A stretch of 64,000 nt of DNA from Raphanus sativus (GCF_000801105.2 NC_079511.1:19491792-19555791), one strand, 5' to 3'; counted from the stretch's first letter, positions 33,985 to 45,147 are shown. Notes: a model not told the origin generated them from the letters alone. Numbers and translations: made by a program.

Positions 33985-34150
33985 ACTTTAAGAAATCGTT
34001 ACTTTCTTAAATCGTTGATTTCTCAAGTCGTTGATTGAGAAATCGTTGGTTTCTTATGTCGTTGATTACGAAATCGTTGTTTTTTAAGAAATTGTTGATT
34101 TTTTAAATCGTTGATTAGGAAATCGTCGTTTTAAAAAATTGTTGTCTTAA
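33985..34150. repeat. Degenerate AAATCGTTGATTTCT-type repeats in the solo LTR
   Basis: Successive copies of AAATCGTTGATT and TAAGAAATCGTTG variants about 20 bp apart. No coding potential. Confidence 0.7.
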
Positions 34151-34265
34151 AACAAGATTTTAAGGAATTTGCCTTGGAACTTCAAAGAGTCCGTTCTCTT
34201 AAATCGTGAGGACCCAGAAAACGATCAAGATATCAAATCGAAGCCCTCGCCGAGACGGGTCTGGT

Positions 34266-34465
34266 GAGCTCGGTCGCTATAGCGATCGAGCTTTTCCTGT
34301 AGCTCACTCCCTAAAGCGATCCAGCTTTTCCGTAGCTCACTCCCTATAGTGACCCAGATTTTCCGTAGCTCACTCCCTATAGCGACCGAGATTTTCCTGT
34401 AGCTCACTCCCTATAGCGACCCAGCTTTTCCGTAGCTCACTCCCTATAACGAGTGAGCTTTTGGT
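34266..34465. repeat. 33-34 bp tandem repeats in the solo LTR, about 6 units
   Basis: Unit AGCTCACTCCCTATAGCGAC + CCAGCTTTTCCGT with small variations. The first unit (AGCTCGGTCGCTATAGCGAT...) links it to the palindromes at 33680-33860. Confidence 0.85.
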
Positions 34466-35463
34466 ATTGAGCGAGCTTCGTATTGAGCGAGCTTATTCCG
34501 CGGATTGAAATATTTGTTTTGAGAACCCGTTGTCCGAGTATTCAAGCTTCAGGTTTACGACAAGAACATGATCTTGACAAAAAGTTCTTCGTAGAGATTT
34601 GAATGCTTGGATACCTTTCGCAAAGACACCGTCGACAATTTTTACGAATGATTTGATACTAACCTCGTCGTCAATACGAACCATTAGAGCTTGTTTCGAC
34701 GCTGCGGACAAATATATTTAAGAATTTTATCGTAAAAATTAGTTTAAGTAATTTTTACGGGAATTATCTTTTTCGAGAAATATTTTCGAACGTTTATTTC
34801 GTTGTGACCGTTTTTGACCCCAACAATACTGGTATCATTGCAGTTTATCATTGTGAAGTCGAGTACGAGACAGAGTACTCAGGATCGATCGACAACACCT
34901 TAACATCATCGATCGACACTCGCAAGTCAGAGGAGATCGACAACAAACATTGATCATCGATCGACAGAGACCCACCAGATGATGAACTCGATCTACCAGA
35001 TCATTGCTACCAGAATTTCGCCATCCCACCCAGCCGAAAGGAAGATGATTACTCGGTAAGGAGTTGGGCAGATAGCGGATTTCATGAGAGTTTTGCAGTA
35101 GACATAGCCACCTCTTCCCACAGTGGAGACCACAGTGAAGAACATGATGCAGACTATTGGGAAGAGAGAGCTTGGGAAAACTACTTGGAGAATGATAGAT
35201 TTGCAAATCGATTCCCAAAATCGATCAACATCAAGCGCCCACCATCGATCGATTATCTACTTCATCCAGCAAAACGACATCGTCCATCGATCAACATCGC
35301 CAGTATCACATCGATCGATATTAACCCGGACGACTTAAAGGACAAAATCTGAATTTCACCGATTAGGACAACACATGGGTATAAAAGGTTGATAACTCAA
35401 GCCACGAAAATTCAAAACTCTTCACCTTCTACCCAGCAGCTTCCAGCACTCAGAAACTTATCA

Positions 35464-37209
35464 ATGGAGGACTGCAACACCATGAACAATTGATCCAACC
35501 GTGCAGCTAGACGTGCACCATCGATCGCCACCACCACATCACCATCGATTGACGCCTTCAACAGAGCTCAATCCCGATTTCATGACCCTTATGATATCAG
35601 GAACGTTTCACTAACACCTGATGAATTTGGAATTTTCAGGGACACAGATGGCTATGCAAGAGTAATGGATGGAAGAGTTCTGCACATAACCAGAGAAGAC
35701 ATAGCAGACATCCTCCAAGTAGCTAATGGACCAGAAAACCTGTTCACACAGCAACGTGGCCATCCAGACATGCTAGCTCACGTCCAGGACAACCACCACG
35801 TCAACACAAGGGAGGATACAGTTCCTCAACACTTCGGTCAACCCAGGAGTTCACCATCGATCGACATCGATTCATCACCATCGATCAACATCGATTCATC
35901 ACCATCGACCGACGGCGGATATCCCAGATCGATCGACATACCAAGAGTCAGATCGCCCGACAGACGATTGGAGTATGGACGACGTGCCTTCAATACTGAT
36001 GGATCCAAGAGATTCAAATGGGAAGCAAAGGATGCATATAGTGTCTACAGAGATGAGTTTGGCTATGCTAGAGGAGTTGATGGTGAAATCATCCATGTTA
36101 CCAAGGAGCAAGTAAAGAGAATTCTGGATAGAGCATCTCTTTTTCACAGAGGTTGCTTACGCCTTCCAGTACACACACGCCCTTACCATGCATACATACC
36201 ACCACCAGTACCCTACAGTAGAGAGGAGATAGATGATATGGTGACTGATGTATGGAGAGCTCAGGCACACCTTGAGGCAAACATGCACACGTTTGTGGAA
36301 GACACTTTCCAGCCTTTGGATGTCAGCTACAAGGACTTCCAGAATGATATTTCTGAGGTAAGAGTGGAGCTTGGAAACATATTAACCATGCTTGAGAAAG
36401 AAGCTACGCCACCAATATCGACCGACAGAGTACCTGCACCATCGATCGACATCGGCAAGACTACATCCAAGGACCGACCAGAATGTTCATCACCTAAGAG
36501 AGATGAATGGGAGATTGCTTACATCAATACACGGATTAAAGACGTCTACAGCCCTCTCAACAACAATGTCGAATAGTTAAGCAAGAGGATCGATCTTCTA
36601 CAGAAAAAGCTACCATTAATTCGCAAGAAAGATAAGACTCAGAATGCTACATTTCCATCGATCGACACACAGTCTTCACCGTCGATCGACACAAGGTTCG
36701 CAGCACTGGAAGATAGAATGAAAGCATACGAGACAAAGCATGAAAATTTCAGTTCACCTATCCTGCGATACCAGGACACACTGTCACAACAGCTGAACGA
36801 GCTACAACAAGACATGGGCATAGTTCAAGATCATCTTGGTCTTCGTGACAGAAACGCAACATCAATCGACAGGCCTAGCCCAATATCGATCGACATCGAG
36901 CCACCACCAGCGAAGAGAGCCTGCACTACAGCAGAAGTTGATGAGATCAAAGATGAGCTGTACGAAGCTATGAATTCTATGGAGGAACGCTCAACGAAAT
37001 AAGTAATGACATTGACGACACTCTCAACGAAAGAGTGACCAACCTTTGCAGAGCTACTGGTCTATTGAAGAATGAGATGCGCAGTATGCAGAGAAATCTT
37101 GAGTACCAAGGCCAACGTTCAGAATCGATCGATACAGTTGAAACTGAGTCGACCGACAGAACTCCCAGCGAAACGACCGACGCACAAGTTGTAGCATCGA
37201 TCGATACAT
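35464..37209 (+). pseudogene. Second ORF of the Athila-like element, function unknown, duplicated domain and coiled coil
   Basis: One frame runs from ATG 35464 to 37002, broken only by TGA (35491-35493) and TAG (36574-36576), then continues after a 1-nt shift to about 37209. Two related segments are visible: DEFGIFRDTDGYARVMDG with LHITREDIADIL near 35620-35720, and DEFGYARGVDGEIIHVTKEQ with VKRILDRAS near 36050-36140. Between and after them are Ser-Ile-Asp repeats encoded by TCGATCGAC. The C-terminal part (LSQQLNELQQDMGIVQDHLG) looks like a coiled coil. It lies where pol would be expected but shows no RT, RNase H or integrase motif. It may correspond to the 'ATHILA ORF-1' type proteins of Arabidopsis. 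I cannot assign a function. Confidence 0.55.
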
Positions 37210-38851
37210 AATCCTTGGCAGATCCAGATCAATAGATTCAAGACCAGCACGACAAAGAACAACATGTAGAACTACCTGAGCTTTCAAGATTTGATTTCTA
37301 TCAACATCAGTTAGACATGAAAAATTTGGACAGAAGGTTGCAAGTCATCAAAGCAGATTTAGCAAAGATATATCCTAGAAGGACAGGCTCAGATGATGCC
37401 CCCAAGAAGCTTCACTGCTGCTGAGTCCAAAGATGAGGGAAATATTTGCACACCAGCAAACAACAACCCCCACTGCACCCCATGAGTCACTCACCTACCA
37501 CAGTCAAGCTAAATGACTATAATAAAGCGCTGAGTGGGAGGCAACCCACTATTAGGTTTTCTTTTATTTTTCTTTATTTTATTTATTTTTCATTTTTGCT
37601 TTTATTTTTCGGATTTATTTTGAAGTTTTTATAAGATCCAAGTAGAATGATGACTCCATCGACCAACATTTACCATTCATATCGCTCGACACCACACGAC
37701 CATTACTAACGATCGACGTATACCACTACGAATCGATCGATACCTTGTCGATCATGTTTAATCATTCTCACTTGTTATATTTATTAATTATGATTTATTT
37801 TCTTTTCCTCACCACCGGCTGTGTTACACTGGGACAATGTAATTTAAGTCTGGGGAGAGTTTACTAATATGTGTTTATATTTTGGTTTTTATTCAAATTG
37901 TATTTCAAATTTATTTTTAGCATAAGTATTAAATAGGAACATTGATATAGATTTATATTTGATTGTCTGGCCACTCTTTAGCACCATTCTAGATTACTGA
38001 TTGCAGATAATACTAAAGATGCTAAAGTGGATCAACATGTCACCTATATTCACAAGCTAAGATTGTTTGAAGGAACCAAAGCTGACCTCCAACATTAATA
38101 CTGACTTATTTGCTTGTCTTGGGGCTTGGAAATCACTGGATCAGAATCCTCTTACAAGTCTGGAAGGTAAAAAGTCTGTGTGTTTCTGGTTCCCTTCCTT
38201 CTCTCTTTTCAGCGTCTCAAGATCTAAGTTTATGTTATAAAAGATTGAAATGATTTCTTGAGAGGCAGAGGGGTAGGAGTGTCTCCTGCGACCCCAGTAT
38301 TCTAAATCTCAAGGATGATCACACATTATGGAAACGAGGGATAGGTTGAGTACAAAACCCCATTATTCGCTACACTTTGCCAAAAATGTATGAGTTACAA
38401 TGCAAATGTCAATGAGATGGACTAGATGACCTATGTGGCATCGGAAACTGTTGAAATTGAAACTAATAAGAGATTCAGAGAAGAGAGATGAGGGGAGAAA
38501 GGGATCAGCGAAGACTACCTGTGTGTTCAGATACTTGTTTGAGTTGAATCCATGTGTCTTTTGATCGATACTCCCAAGGTAAAGCCTGCACTTTTATTTT
38601 ATGTTAAGAAATGAGGTTAGTAGAGGGGAATATCAGATGAGATTTGCTAAGTTGTTGACTAGATGATTTTGGTTGCTAAGCTAGGATAAGGCATAATGAA
38701 CTTCTGTGATTAGGATGTTTAGACATGAATTGCAAACCCATAGAGTGATGACTTCAATATTTTGAATCTTTGAGTTCCTGCTGTTTTCAAACCTTTTCCA
38801 AAGACTACTGTTTTTGCTTGAGGACAAGCAAATGAGTAAGTCTGGGGGAGT
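37210..38851. other. Non-coding 3' internal region and purine tract of the Athila-like element
   Basis: No gene seen; short open frames only. Ends AAGTCTGGGGGAGT directly before the 3' LTR, a polypurine tract (38841-38851). Includes T-rich stretches at about 37555-37625 and a few TCGATCGA copies. Confidence 0.7.
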
Positions 38852-40201
38852 TGATATACCATGGATTTACCCATTTTTAACCATGGTATACTAGTTTTTA
38901 TTATATATTTAATCTGTTTTCTAGCCTGTTAGGTATGTTTTCAGGTTCAGGAGCATTCTGTGAGAAAGTGATGTTTTGGAGCATTTTGGAGTGCAAGAGA
39001 TGATACACCCGAGTTGACCATTCAAGACCAAGTCGGAAGTAAACATTGCGATTATAATCGATCTATACTCATCCTGAGTTGTCGATCGATGTAGCTGAGA
39101 AGATCCGCGTACTAGAAGATTATAATCGATCGATACACATCCTGTGTTGTCATCGATATCGAGGACGAAATGGTTTAGCCGACTACTTCACCAAGACTTC
39201 ACCAAATTACGAGATTGCCCCTGAAGAGTTTTTAACCTAATGGAAATGCTTAAATATTCCTGCTAAGTGTCTTTTGACGGCAACCTTCGAGAGAAGCAAG
39301 CTTTGAACAACTCAGAGAAAAGCAGAGAGTGTGAGAGAGAGACTAGAGTTTTATTTTGTTTTGAGAGATTGGAGAGATTTCTCATCTCCTTTTGTATTTC
39401 TACTTATTTCTATCTATGCAATTCTTTCATCTATCCATTGTCATGAATTGTTTAGCTATGTCTGAGTAGTCTACTTGTTAGATCTAGGGTTTAAATAGGT
39501 TTGTGGGATTAGCCCCAAACTATAATTGCTAAGTTATGGTACTCATCAAATGGATTGCACCCTATGCTTGTTCTAGATTAGCTACTAGAACATAGATCAC
39601 TAGGATCTTTGATTATCTTGAATTATCCATTTGAACTAGCTTGTCTCCCGTTGAGAAGAGCGACAGCTCCTCCTTGAGACCTAATGTTCATTATCGGCTC
39701 GCGCCTAGGCATATCTAGAAGCCGTCGATCGATATCTCGACAGGTGAATCGATCGCCGAGCGAAAGGTGTATCGATCGATATCTCAAAAGGATGTCGATC
39801 GACTCTTTTTCTGTGTCAACATACGACAGTTGAGGCCAGAGATCTAGATTATTTAACCAGTGATACATCACTAGAGTTAAGCGGCTGAGATCTATAGTAT
39901 CATGCAAGAAACTTGTTAAAGCATTTATAGAAATTATAATCTCCATTCCTGAATAGAAGCCCTATGTCTAGCACTCTTTATCACATTTAAACAACCCATC
40001 ATATTGTTAGTTAGAGCAACTACCTTGCTCATTTTAGGAATTGCTATTTTTATTTCCATCATTAAAACCAACTTCACCTAGGATTGATTAGTAGATTTTA
40101 TTTAATTGGTTCCCTAGCTCCTCGTGATTCGATCCCTAAGTACTACAGTTGTACCTTTTATTTGAGAGAGTAGGCTCTACTGGGTAATTTGAGCACTATC
40201 A
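38852..40201 (+). repeat. 3' LTR of the Athila-like element
   Basis: 1350 bp, TGATATACCATGGATTTACC to GAGCACTATCA, followed by ACTTC (40202-40206). Close to the 5' LTR except for about 150 extra bp around 39985-40140. Confidence 0.9.
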
Positions 40202-40206
40202 ACTTC
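40202..40206. repeat. Right target-site duplication ACTTC
   Basis: Same as 28796-28800. Confidence 0.9.
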
Positions 40207-41876
40207 CGATCCGCCTGAGATGACATGGATCACCCGGTCTTGTTGTGGTGGCAACGCGGGAGCCGCTTCGGTAGGAAGATTGGGACCTTCATTATTCAGG
40301 AGGTTCTTGGCCTTATCCGAGAGGAACTCTCTCAGGTGGCCTTTCTTGAGGAGCTCGGCGACTTCTATCTTCAAGGCTATACAGTCCTCTGTAGTGTGGC
40401 CATGATCACTATGGAATTTGCACCATCGCTTGGGCTTTCGGCTAGCCTCCGAGGCCTTCATCTTAGGAGGCCATTTGACTTGCAGACCCATTTTTCGTAG
40501 GACAACGATCAGCTCCGGCTTTGTTATTGCAAGATGAGAGATATCAAGCCATGTGGATACCATCATTCCTTAGGACCTAGGCAAAGGACGGTTTTGATAT
40601 CTGCCCATGCCTGGATTACTAGTCTCCTTAGCTGACTTGGGATGAAAGGACTCATCGCGATCGTTCCTAGTCGGCTTCGAGGACTTCTGATCGTGCTTTG
40701 GATAGGCCTTGGCCCTACTTGCAACGTCCTCCTCCTATCTTACTTGAGCCCAAGCACGAGACAACACATCTTCCATAGTCCCGCACTTGTATTTGGTCAG
40801 CTCTTTGTAGAGAACTCCCTCCGGAGTAGGCCCCGCTTGAAGGCTGAGATAGTTGTATCAGCGTTGCACTCGGGGATAGCCACCTTCTCTTGGTTGAAGC
40901 GTGTTATGTAGGAACGCAGGGGTCGTTCCTATGCTGGAGGACTTCATAGAGATCATCTAAGTTTTTCTCTAGGTTGCGGCTACTAGCGAATTGCTCCACA
41001 AACTTGTCGCTAAGGGCGGGAAATGACCTGATGGACTTGGTAGGAAGATTGATGTACCATTGAAGAGCGGGACCGGTCAAGGTCGATCCGAATCCCTTGC
41101 ACATTGTAGCTTCCCAAGCATCCCGGGGGATTGCTACGGCTAGCATGCGTTGCTTGTACTGAGCAACGTGATTGTCGGGATCTCCTATACTTTCATACAT
41201 CTTTATGCTCGGGAAGAAGAACTTGTGTGGAATCTCCACCGTAGCAATCTCTTCCACGAAAGGTGTATCGGAATAGGACCCTGAATTACTCCTCCGAATA
41301 GGGGGGCTACTCCTGGAAGGCTTTCCACCATAGATTGAATGGTGACGAACTTTTCGGAAACCATCCTTTCTAGATAGGCAGCTAGAGCTGGGTCTGAGAT
41401 CGCGGGATCATCAGGTGAGTACTCTTCGTCCTCCGCGTCGGAATTGCTATCCACTTGCACCCAGGTCGGGTTGTGAGTGGCTTCTCGACCCTCAGGTTCG
41501 TCGTTGGTGGTGACGGGTCGGTGAGATGATCTTTCACCATCGCAGGGAGTGTTGAGCGAAGCCATAGGTCGAACCTTAGTTCGGAACCGCTTTCGCTTGT
41601 TGCTGGTTTGCCGAGGGTTTGGTTCTCTTGTCGAAGGACAAGATTCTCCGCCTCCATAGCGTCTAGCTTCTCGGCGCTTTGCTGCAGCTGCTTGGAGTGT
41701 TCTCCAAGTTAATATTTTAGGGTTTGAACCTCCAGAAGAAGTTCATGACCTCCAGGCCTGGTCTCCCGAGCTTTGTGAAGGTCGGTGACCTGACTTTGAA
41801 GGATCTCGAGCCGGTTGAGGAGTTTGATCTCCCTCGGGGTCATCTCCGCTTGGTTAGTATCGTCCTCTAGTGCCAT
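40207..41876 (-). pseudogene. Element X: gag, broken
   Basis: A likely start Met at 41876 (MALEDDTNQAEMTPREIKLL) leads into a coiled-coil N-terminus that stops near 41708. Later pieces are in changing frames: acidic NSDAEDEEYSPDDPAISDP near 41400-41460, the capsid-like region at 40904-41257 (CKGFGSTLTGPALQWYINLP) and a zinc knuckle at 40390-40440 (CKFHSDHGHTTEDC). The frame ends HVISGGSE at the Athila-like LTR; protease text resumes at 28800. At least three frame changes make it non-functional. Known role: capsid and RNA packaging. Confidence 0.85.
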
Positions 41877-41896
41877 CGTCACGTAATTGGATTACT

Positions 41897-41914
41897 CCCC
41901 TCCTTCTAGCGCCA
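41897..41914 (-). other. Primer-binding site of element X
   Basis: Minus strand TGGCGCTAGAAGGAGGGG, three bases from the LTR. The TGGCGC start and position identify it as a PBS. I cannot name the tRNA. Confidence 0.6.
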
Positions 41915-41917
41915 AAC

Positions 41918-42350
41918 TGTTATGGTATTTTTGTGAAGAGTCATTTAAGTACTACGGAACACTAGAGAATATGAAGTACAAGACAAAGAATCGAGACTAG
42001 AAGATGTTTATTGAGTTATTGATTCGGGACTACAACGTTTGATGGTGTATGAACCTTAGTTCTAGCCGCCTAACCCTAATCTCCTAGTCTAGAAAAGTCG
42101 ATCTCTTGTTCTAGGGTTTGGGCTCCCATTTTATAGATGTAGATGTCGGCTTCAAGTAGAGGAACTCTTCCATAATCGGAAAAATGGAAGTTTCCCCTTA
42201 GGCGGAAAACTTCTATTTTGCTCCAAGGGTCTCAAAGGGGTCGGATCTAAGCAGAGGTCGGTCCCTGGTTTCTTCTTGAGCAAGGGTCTGGAAGTCGAAG
42301 ACCTATCCGGAAGCTGGAGAAAACTTGTGCCTGGATATTTTTCCCCAACA
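41918..42350 (-). repeat. Right (5') LTR of element X
   Basis: 433 bp from TGTTATGGTATTTTTGTGAA to TTTTTCCCCAACA on the plus strand, next to PBS and gag. The 5 bp after it, TCCAC, should be the target duplication; the left LTR and the other TCCAC lie outside the window. Confidence 0.8.
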
Positions 42351-43424
42351 TCCACAGGGAGTGCCGGCACACAATGTATGATTAAGCTAGGCAGGTAATA
42401 TGCTTAAGAAAGCAAATAATAAATGAACGATAAATACGATAGATCGGTTTAGTTCAGATTATAAGATAGAAGCTAGAGTTTCAGGTTAAGGTAATCCTAA
42501 TTATGATGTAGTTGTTAAGTGCATGTGATAATCAACCCTAGAACTCGAATACTAATGTAAGATATCCATCTATCACTGCGATTCTACAAGTCGGAATCCA
42601 TGTCTACGCATTCGCGTATCATAAAGGACGACTGTAGATCGATACACCTTAAGGTGTCGATCGGTACGCTTCCAAACGGCGTTATTGATCAGATTGATAG
42701 GTTCACTAGGTCAGTTAACTAAACTAGCTAAGCTCGTGTTTAACAACCTAGCTCAACAAAATTACTATCAGGTATGAGTCTACTCTTGCAGTTGTCAACT
42801 CCTAATTCATGATTCTCGTTAGCAACTCTTGAAGACAAGCAATAAGTTCTTAACTTTGTGAAGGATTCTAGATTAATCACCTTAGCAGTTTTAACAATCA
42901 ATAATTCATCAATACCATAGAAACTTTAAGTCTAAAAACGTTACTACTCAAACATAATCAAACAAGACATAAAGATAAACAAGCAGTTTCCAATACAGTA
43001 CTCTGAAGGAGTTCTTGATCTTTTCTCCAAAATCTTAAACTTCTAAAACTCTAATCTTGCCTAAACAGCGGCACAAAATATATATCGCCTAGGTAAAACT
43101 TGTTAGGGGCATTCTTGTAGTTTATGTAGTCTTTTGGGCTCAAAATGTCTCGGTCCATAAGGCCTTCTCGCATCGGGTGTCGATAGACACCAAGGATGTA
43201 TGTTGACCGACATTTCCTCTGGGTATCGACTATCTCCTCTTCATATGCTCAGCTACGGGTTTCGCTTTCAATTAAGCTTCATTTAGCTCCATATTCCACA
43301 ACATACATAATGTACCTAACCTATTAATACACCAGAGTAGACTCCAAACATATCATAAAGACTCTAAATAAGATATATACTATGACATAAAAAGTGGTCA
43401 AATCCATAGTATGCAAGGATTGTT
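42351..43424 (-). mobile_element. Remnant of an Athila-like LTR interrupted by element X
   Basis: Read on the minus strand it opens with TCCTTGCATACTATGGATTT, resembling the LTR start at 28801, has TCGATC-type motifs at 42635-42665, a leader similar in layout to the LTR at 29200-29600, and breaks off at the X border with CACTCCCTGTGGA. No gene. Its continuation would be left of X, outside the window. Family assignment is by resemblance only. Confidence 0.5.
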
Positions 43425-43754
43425 CAATAAGGGAAAATGAAATTGAGTTTCAAGGAGCTGCAAAATTGTATGTCATTCGGTTTGTCAATTTTTCAGCCTT
43501 GTGATAAACATCGTCTATCTCACTATTGGCTTGGAAGAGAGGAAGCTTGCGAAGTGAAGGAACTATAACAAAGTAAAAACATTGAATAGTGTATAAGGTT
43601 GGTGGTTAGAGAGGTTGGACCACTAATCTAAGAATGAAGATAAAGTATAAAAGGAAGCTGGAGTAAAAAGGAGAATCGTTCTTTGTATGTTTGATGCAAG
43701 CAAGACTGAACCAATAGCTGAGTTGAGCACGATGAGCTGAACCAGTTAGAGGAG
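43425..43754. other. Stretch without recognisable gene
   Basis: No open frame of interest. The right edge (GAACCAGTTAGAGGAGTTGA) runs into the pol remnant that follows and is probably part of it. Confidence 0.4.
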
Positions 43755-44036
43755 TTGATTGACACTGAAGAAGAAGAACATGATCTGAACCAGCTGAGTG
43801 ACATTCAAAGCATGATGAACCAAGCTGGAGTTGATGGAAATCGGCCCAACCTTTCTGATGGATCAGACATAACATTCTCAGCCCAAAACCATGAAGACTT
43901 GGACCCATTCTCATTGTCCAAATTCCCAGTTACAAGATCACAGACAAGGAATCTAAGAAAGGCAATTTTGAACTTTGTTTACTCTAACAACAAACCAATT
44001 CGAAAATCAAGTAACCAAGCCAACCAAGATGTTTAA
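43755..44036 (+). pseudogene. C-terminal tail of a Ty3/gypsy Pol
   Basis: The open frame ends with DPFSLSKFPVTRSQTRNLRK before a basic Asn-rich tail and a stop at 44034-44036. The P-V/I-T-R-S-x-T/A pattern is usual at the C-terminus of plant gypsy Gag-Pol proteins. No integrase core is left upstream. Hence a small remnant of an older plus-strand element; its LTR may follow directly. Confidence 0.5.
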
Positions 44037-44472
44037 CTTTTCAGCTTCCAAGACCATCTAGTTTTCTGTTTTCTTTTCTTTTCTTGCAAGTCAAAATCGT
44101 GAACTTTCTCTTATACATATACTCTTGTCAAGTTTCTGGATATTTTATTCACCTTTTTATCAAAAAAAAAAAATTCTAAATTTGTGAATCCTTTGTCCAT
44201 CATTTGAACTTAGATTTCCTAGGAGTAAATTATCAGGATTTTTCCAAAGATCATTCTTTGTGGGATTAAATTTCACGATCTCTGGCACTTTAAAACAACT
44301 GATTGATCAAACCATAAGTCCCGCACTGAAGATCACCATCATTTCGACCTTCTTCCACAAACCATCAATCCATCCAGTCAAAATCAACTCTGCTTGTGTT
44401 CGTAACCACCAGATCAATCATCAAATCGAACCTCAAAATCATTCAAAGGGATTCAATCCATCAAGGGTTTCA
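44037..44472 (+). repeat. Possible LTR between pol tail and PBS
   Basis: Lies between the pol stop and a PBS-like TGGCATCAGAGCA at 44478-44490 and ends TTTCA. A TG start could be GTTTAAC/TGTTTAAC at 44031. It contains a pyrimidine tract and an A-run at 44161-44173. No second copy in the window to confirm its borders. Confidence 0.35.
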
Positions 44473-44477
44473 TTAAT

Positions 44478-44490
44478 TGGCATCAGAGCA
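44478..44490 (+). other. Primer-binding-site-like sequence (initiator tRNA-Met type)
   Basis: TGGCATCAGAGCA differs by one base from TGGTATCAGAGCA, the common tRNA-Met primer site of plant gypsy and copia elements. Confidence 0.45.
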
Positions 44491-44925
44491 GATTGAGGGC
44501 TTCTGATTTGTGGGGTTTGTGTTCGATTTTTTTCTCTCTTTTGGGAATCTTGAATATGTTCATCTTCTATGTTAGATCTGTTTTTTTCTCTTATCTTTCT
44601 ATCTGTATAATTTGTAAGAGGGCCAACCAGTTAATATATCTATATATATAGAAAGTTGAAGAGAAATCCAATTTGGCTAAAGAGAAATCAAGTCCTAGTG
44701 GTAATGCCTTTTGCAACTAAAAATCTTGCAGTCTGTCTACTTTCTTCTTCTCTTTTGGGGTGGGGAATTGCTTTGTACAGGCTTGATCTTTGTTTGTTGC
44801 TGATCTACTGGATTCACGAAGAAAATTTACAGAAAAATACAAAAGAGAAATACTCGAGAGATTGTGAGGCTTCGTCTATTGATAAATGTGCTAATCTTTC
44901 TTGTTTAGCTTGTTAACATGAAGCC

Positions 44926-45147
44926 ATGTCTGATGGGAGCCATGAACTAGATGAGACTGCCACTAATAATTTTAATAAATCACAGATAGAAGCAATGATG
45001 TCTGAAATCATGAAGAGAATGAAAGCCAATAATTTTTTTAATGAAAATTCTGATAACTTTTATGGTCAGTCTTCAAAAGTTAGAAAAGATTTTTTCAAAA
45101 AAAAAAAAGTTAGAAAAGATGCTAGGAGCAAGAGGAGGGGCAAGTGA
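44926..45147 (+). pseudogene. Short lysine-rich ORF, perhaps start of a decayed gag
   Basis: 73 codons (MSDGSHELDETATNNFNK ... SKRRGK) about 440 bp after the PBS-like site, where a gag start would be. It has a run of ten A at 45102-45111 that may hide a frameshift. Not recognised as a known protein. Weak support. Confidence 0.25.

Larger units (their letters stand above)
32816..34825 (+). mobile_element. Solo LTR, 2010 bp
   Basis: TG...CA ends and a perfect ATACT duplication, with no internal region or PBS within. It is inserted in the gag-protease ORF of the Athila-like element, and the ORF reads through when the insert and one ATACT are left out. The family is shared with 620-2045. The internal content is non-coding: perfect palindromes around CTCGGTCGCTATAGCGACCG at 33680-33860, ATCGTTGATT-type repeats at about 33985-34150, and 33-34 bp tandem repeats at 34266-34465. 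Inference: it arose by recombination between the two LTRs of a complete element. Confidence 0.92.
30114..35352 (+). pseudogene. Athila-like gag and protease ORF, split by a solo LTR
   Basis: A start is possible at ATG 30114 (MPSSTRRNMGNQ), with a frame change near 30205. The capsid-like part (30226-30950) contains MDHLERFEDLIAAIRIDG and SLIGEASHWLMHLPTGSLTS, as in Athila gag. Frameshifts or stops occur near 30950 and 31290. The part 31443-32573 ends in an aspartic protease-like segment (HALCDTGSSVSILPKVMAD) and is followed after a shift by LLLGRAFMATVGAICHMNT. The solo LTR occupies 32816-34825; with one ATACT copy removed the frame resumes and runs, after one TGA near 34951, to 35350-35352. 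The tail is acidic and peppered with Ser-Ile-Asp from the TCGATCGAC motif. Confidence 0.75.
28801..40201 (+). mobile_element. Athila-like LTR retrotransposon without pol, interrupted by a solo LTR
   Basis: LTRs at 28801-29999 and 38852-40201, ACTTC duplications, a tRNA-Asp PBS (30004-30021) and a purine tract (TCTGGGGGAGT, 38841-38851). Coding capacity on the plus strand is a gag-protease ORF (30114-35352) and a second ORF (35464-37209). No RT, RNase H or integrase is found, although 37210-38850 leaves room only for non-coding text. The LTRs differ little apart from a 150-bp length change. It lies opposite in strand to element X, which it splits between gag and protease. Inference: a non-autonomous member of an Athila-related family that relies on pol from other elements. 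Confidence 0.85.

Noticed and set aside
28801..40201. Regular short repeats TCGATCGA as a possible CRISPR-like array
   Set aside because: Spacing is irregular, the word is only 8 bp, the genome is a plant, and no cas genes exist.
43606..43914. 102-codon minus-strand open frame
   Set aside because: Antisense to the pol tail at 43755-44036, which has a family-typical C-terminal motif.
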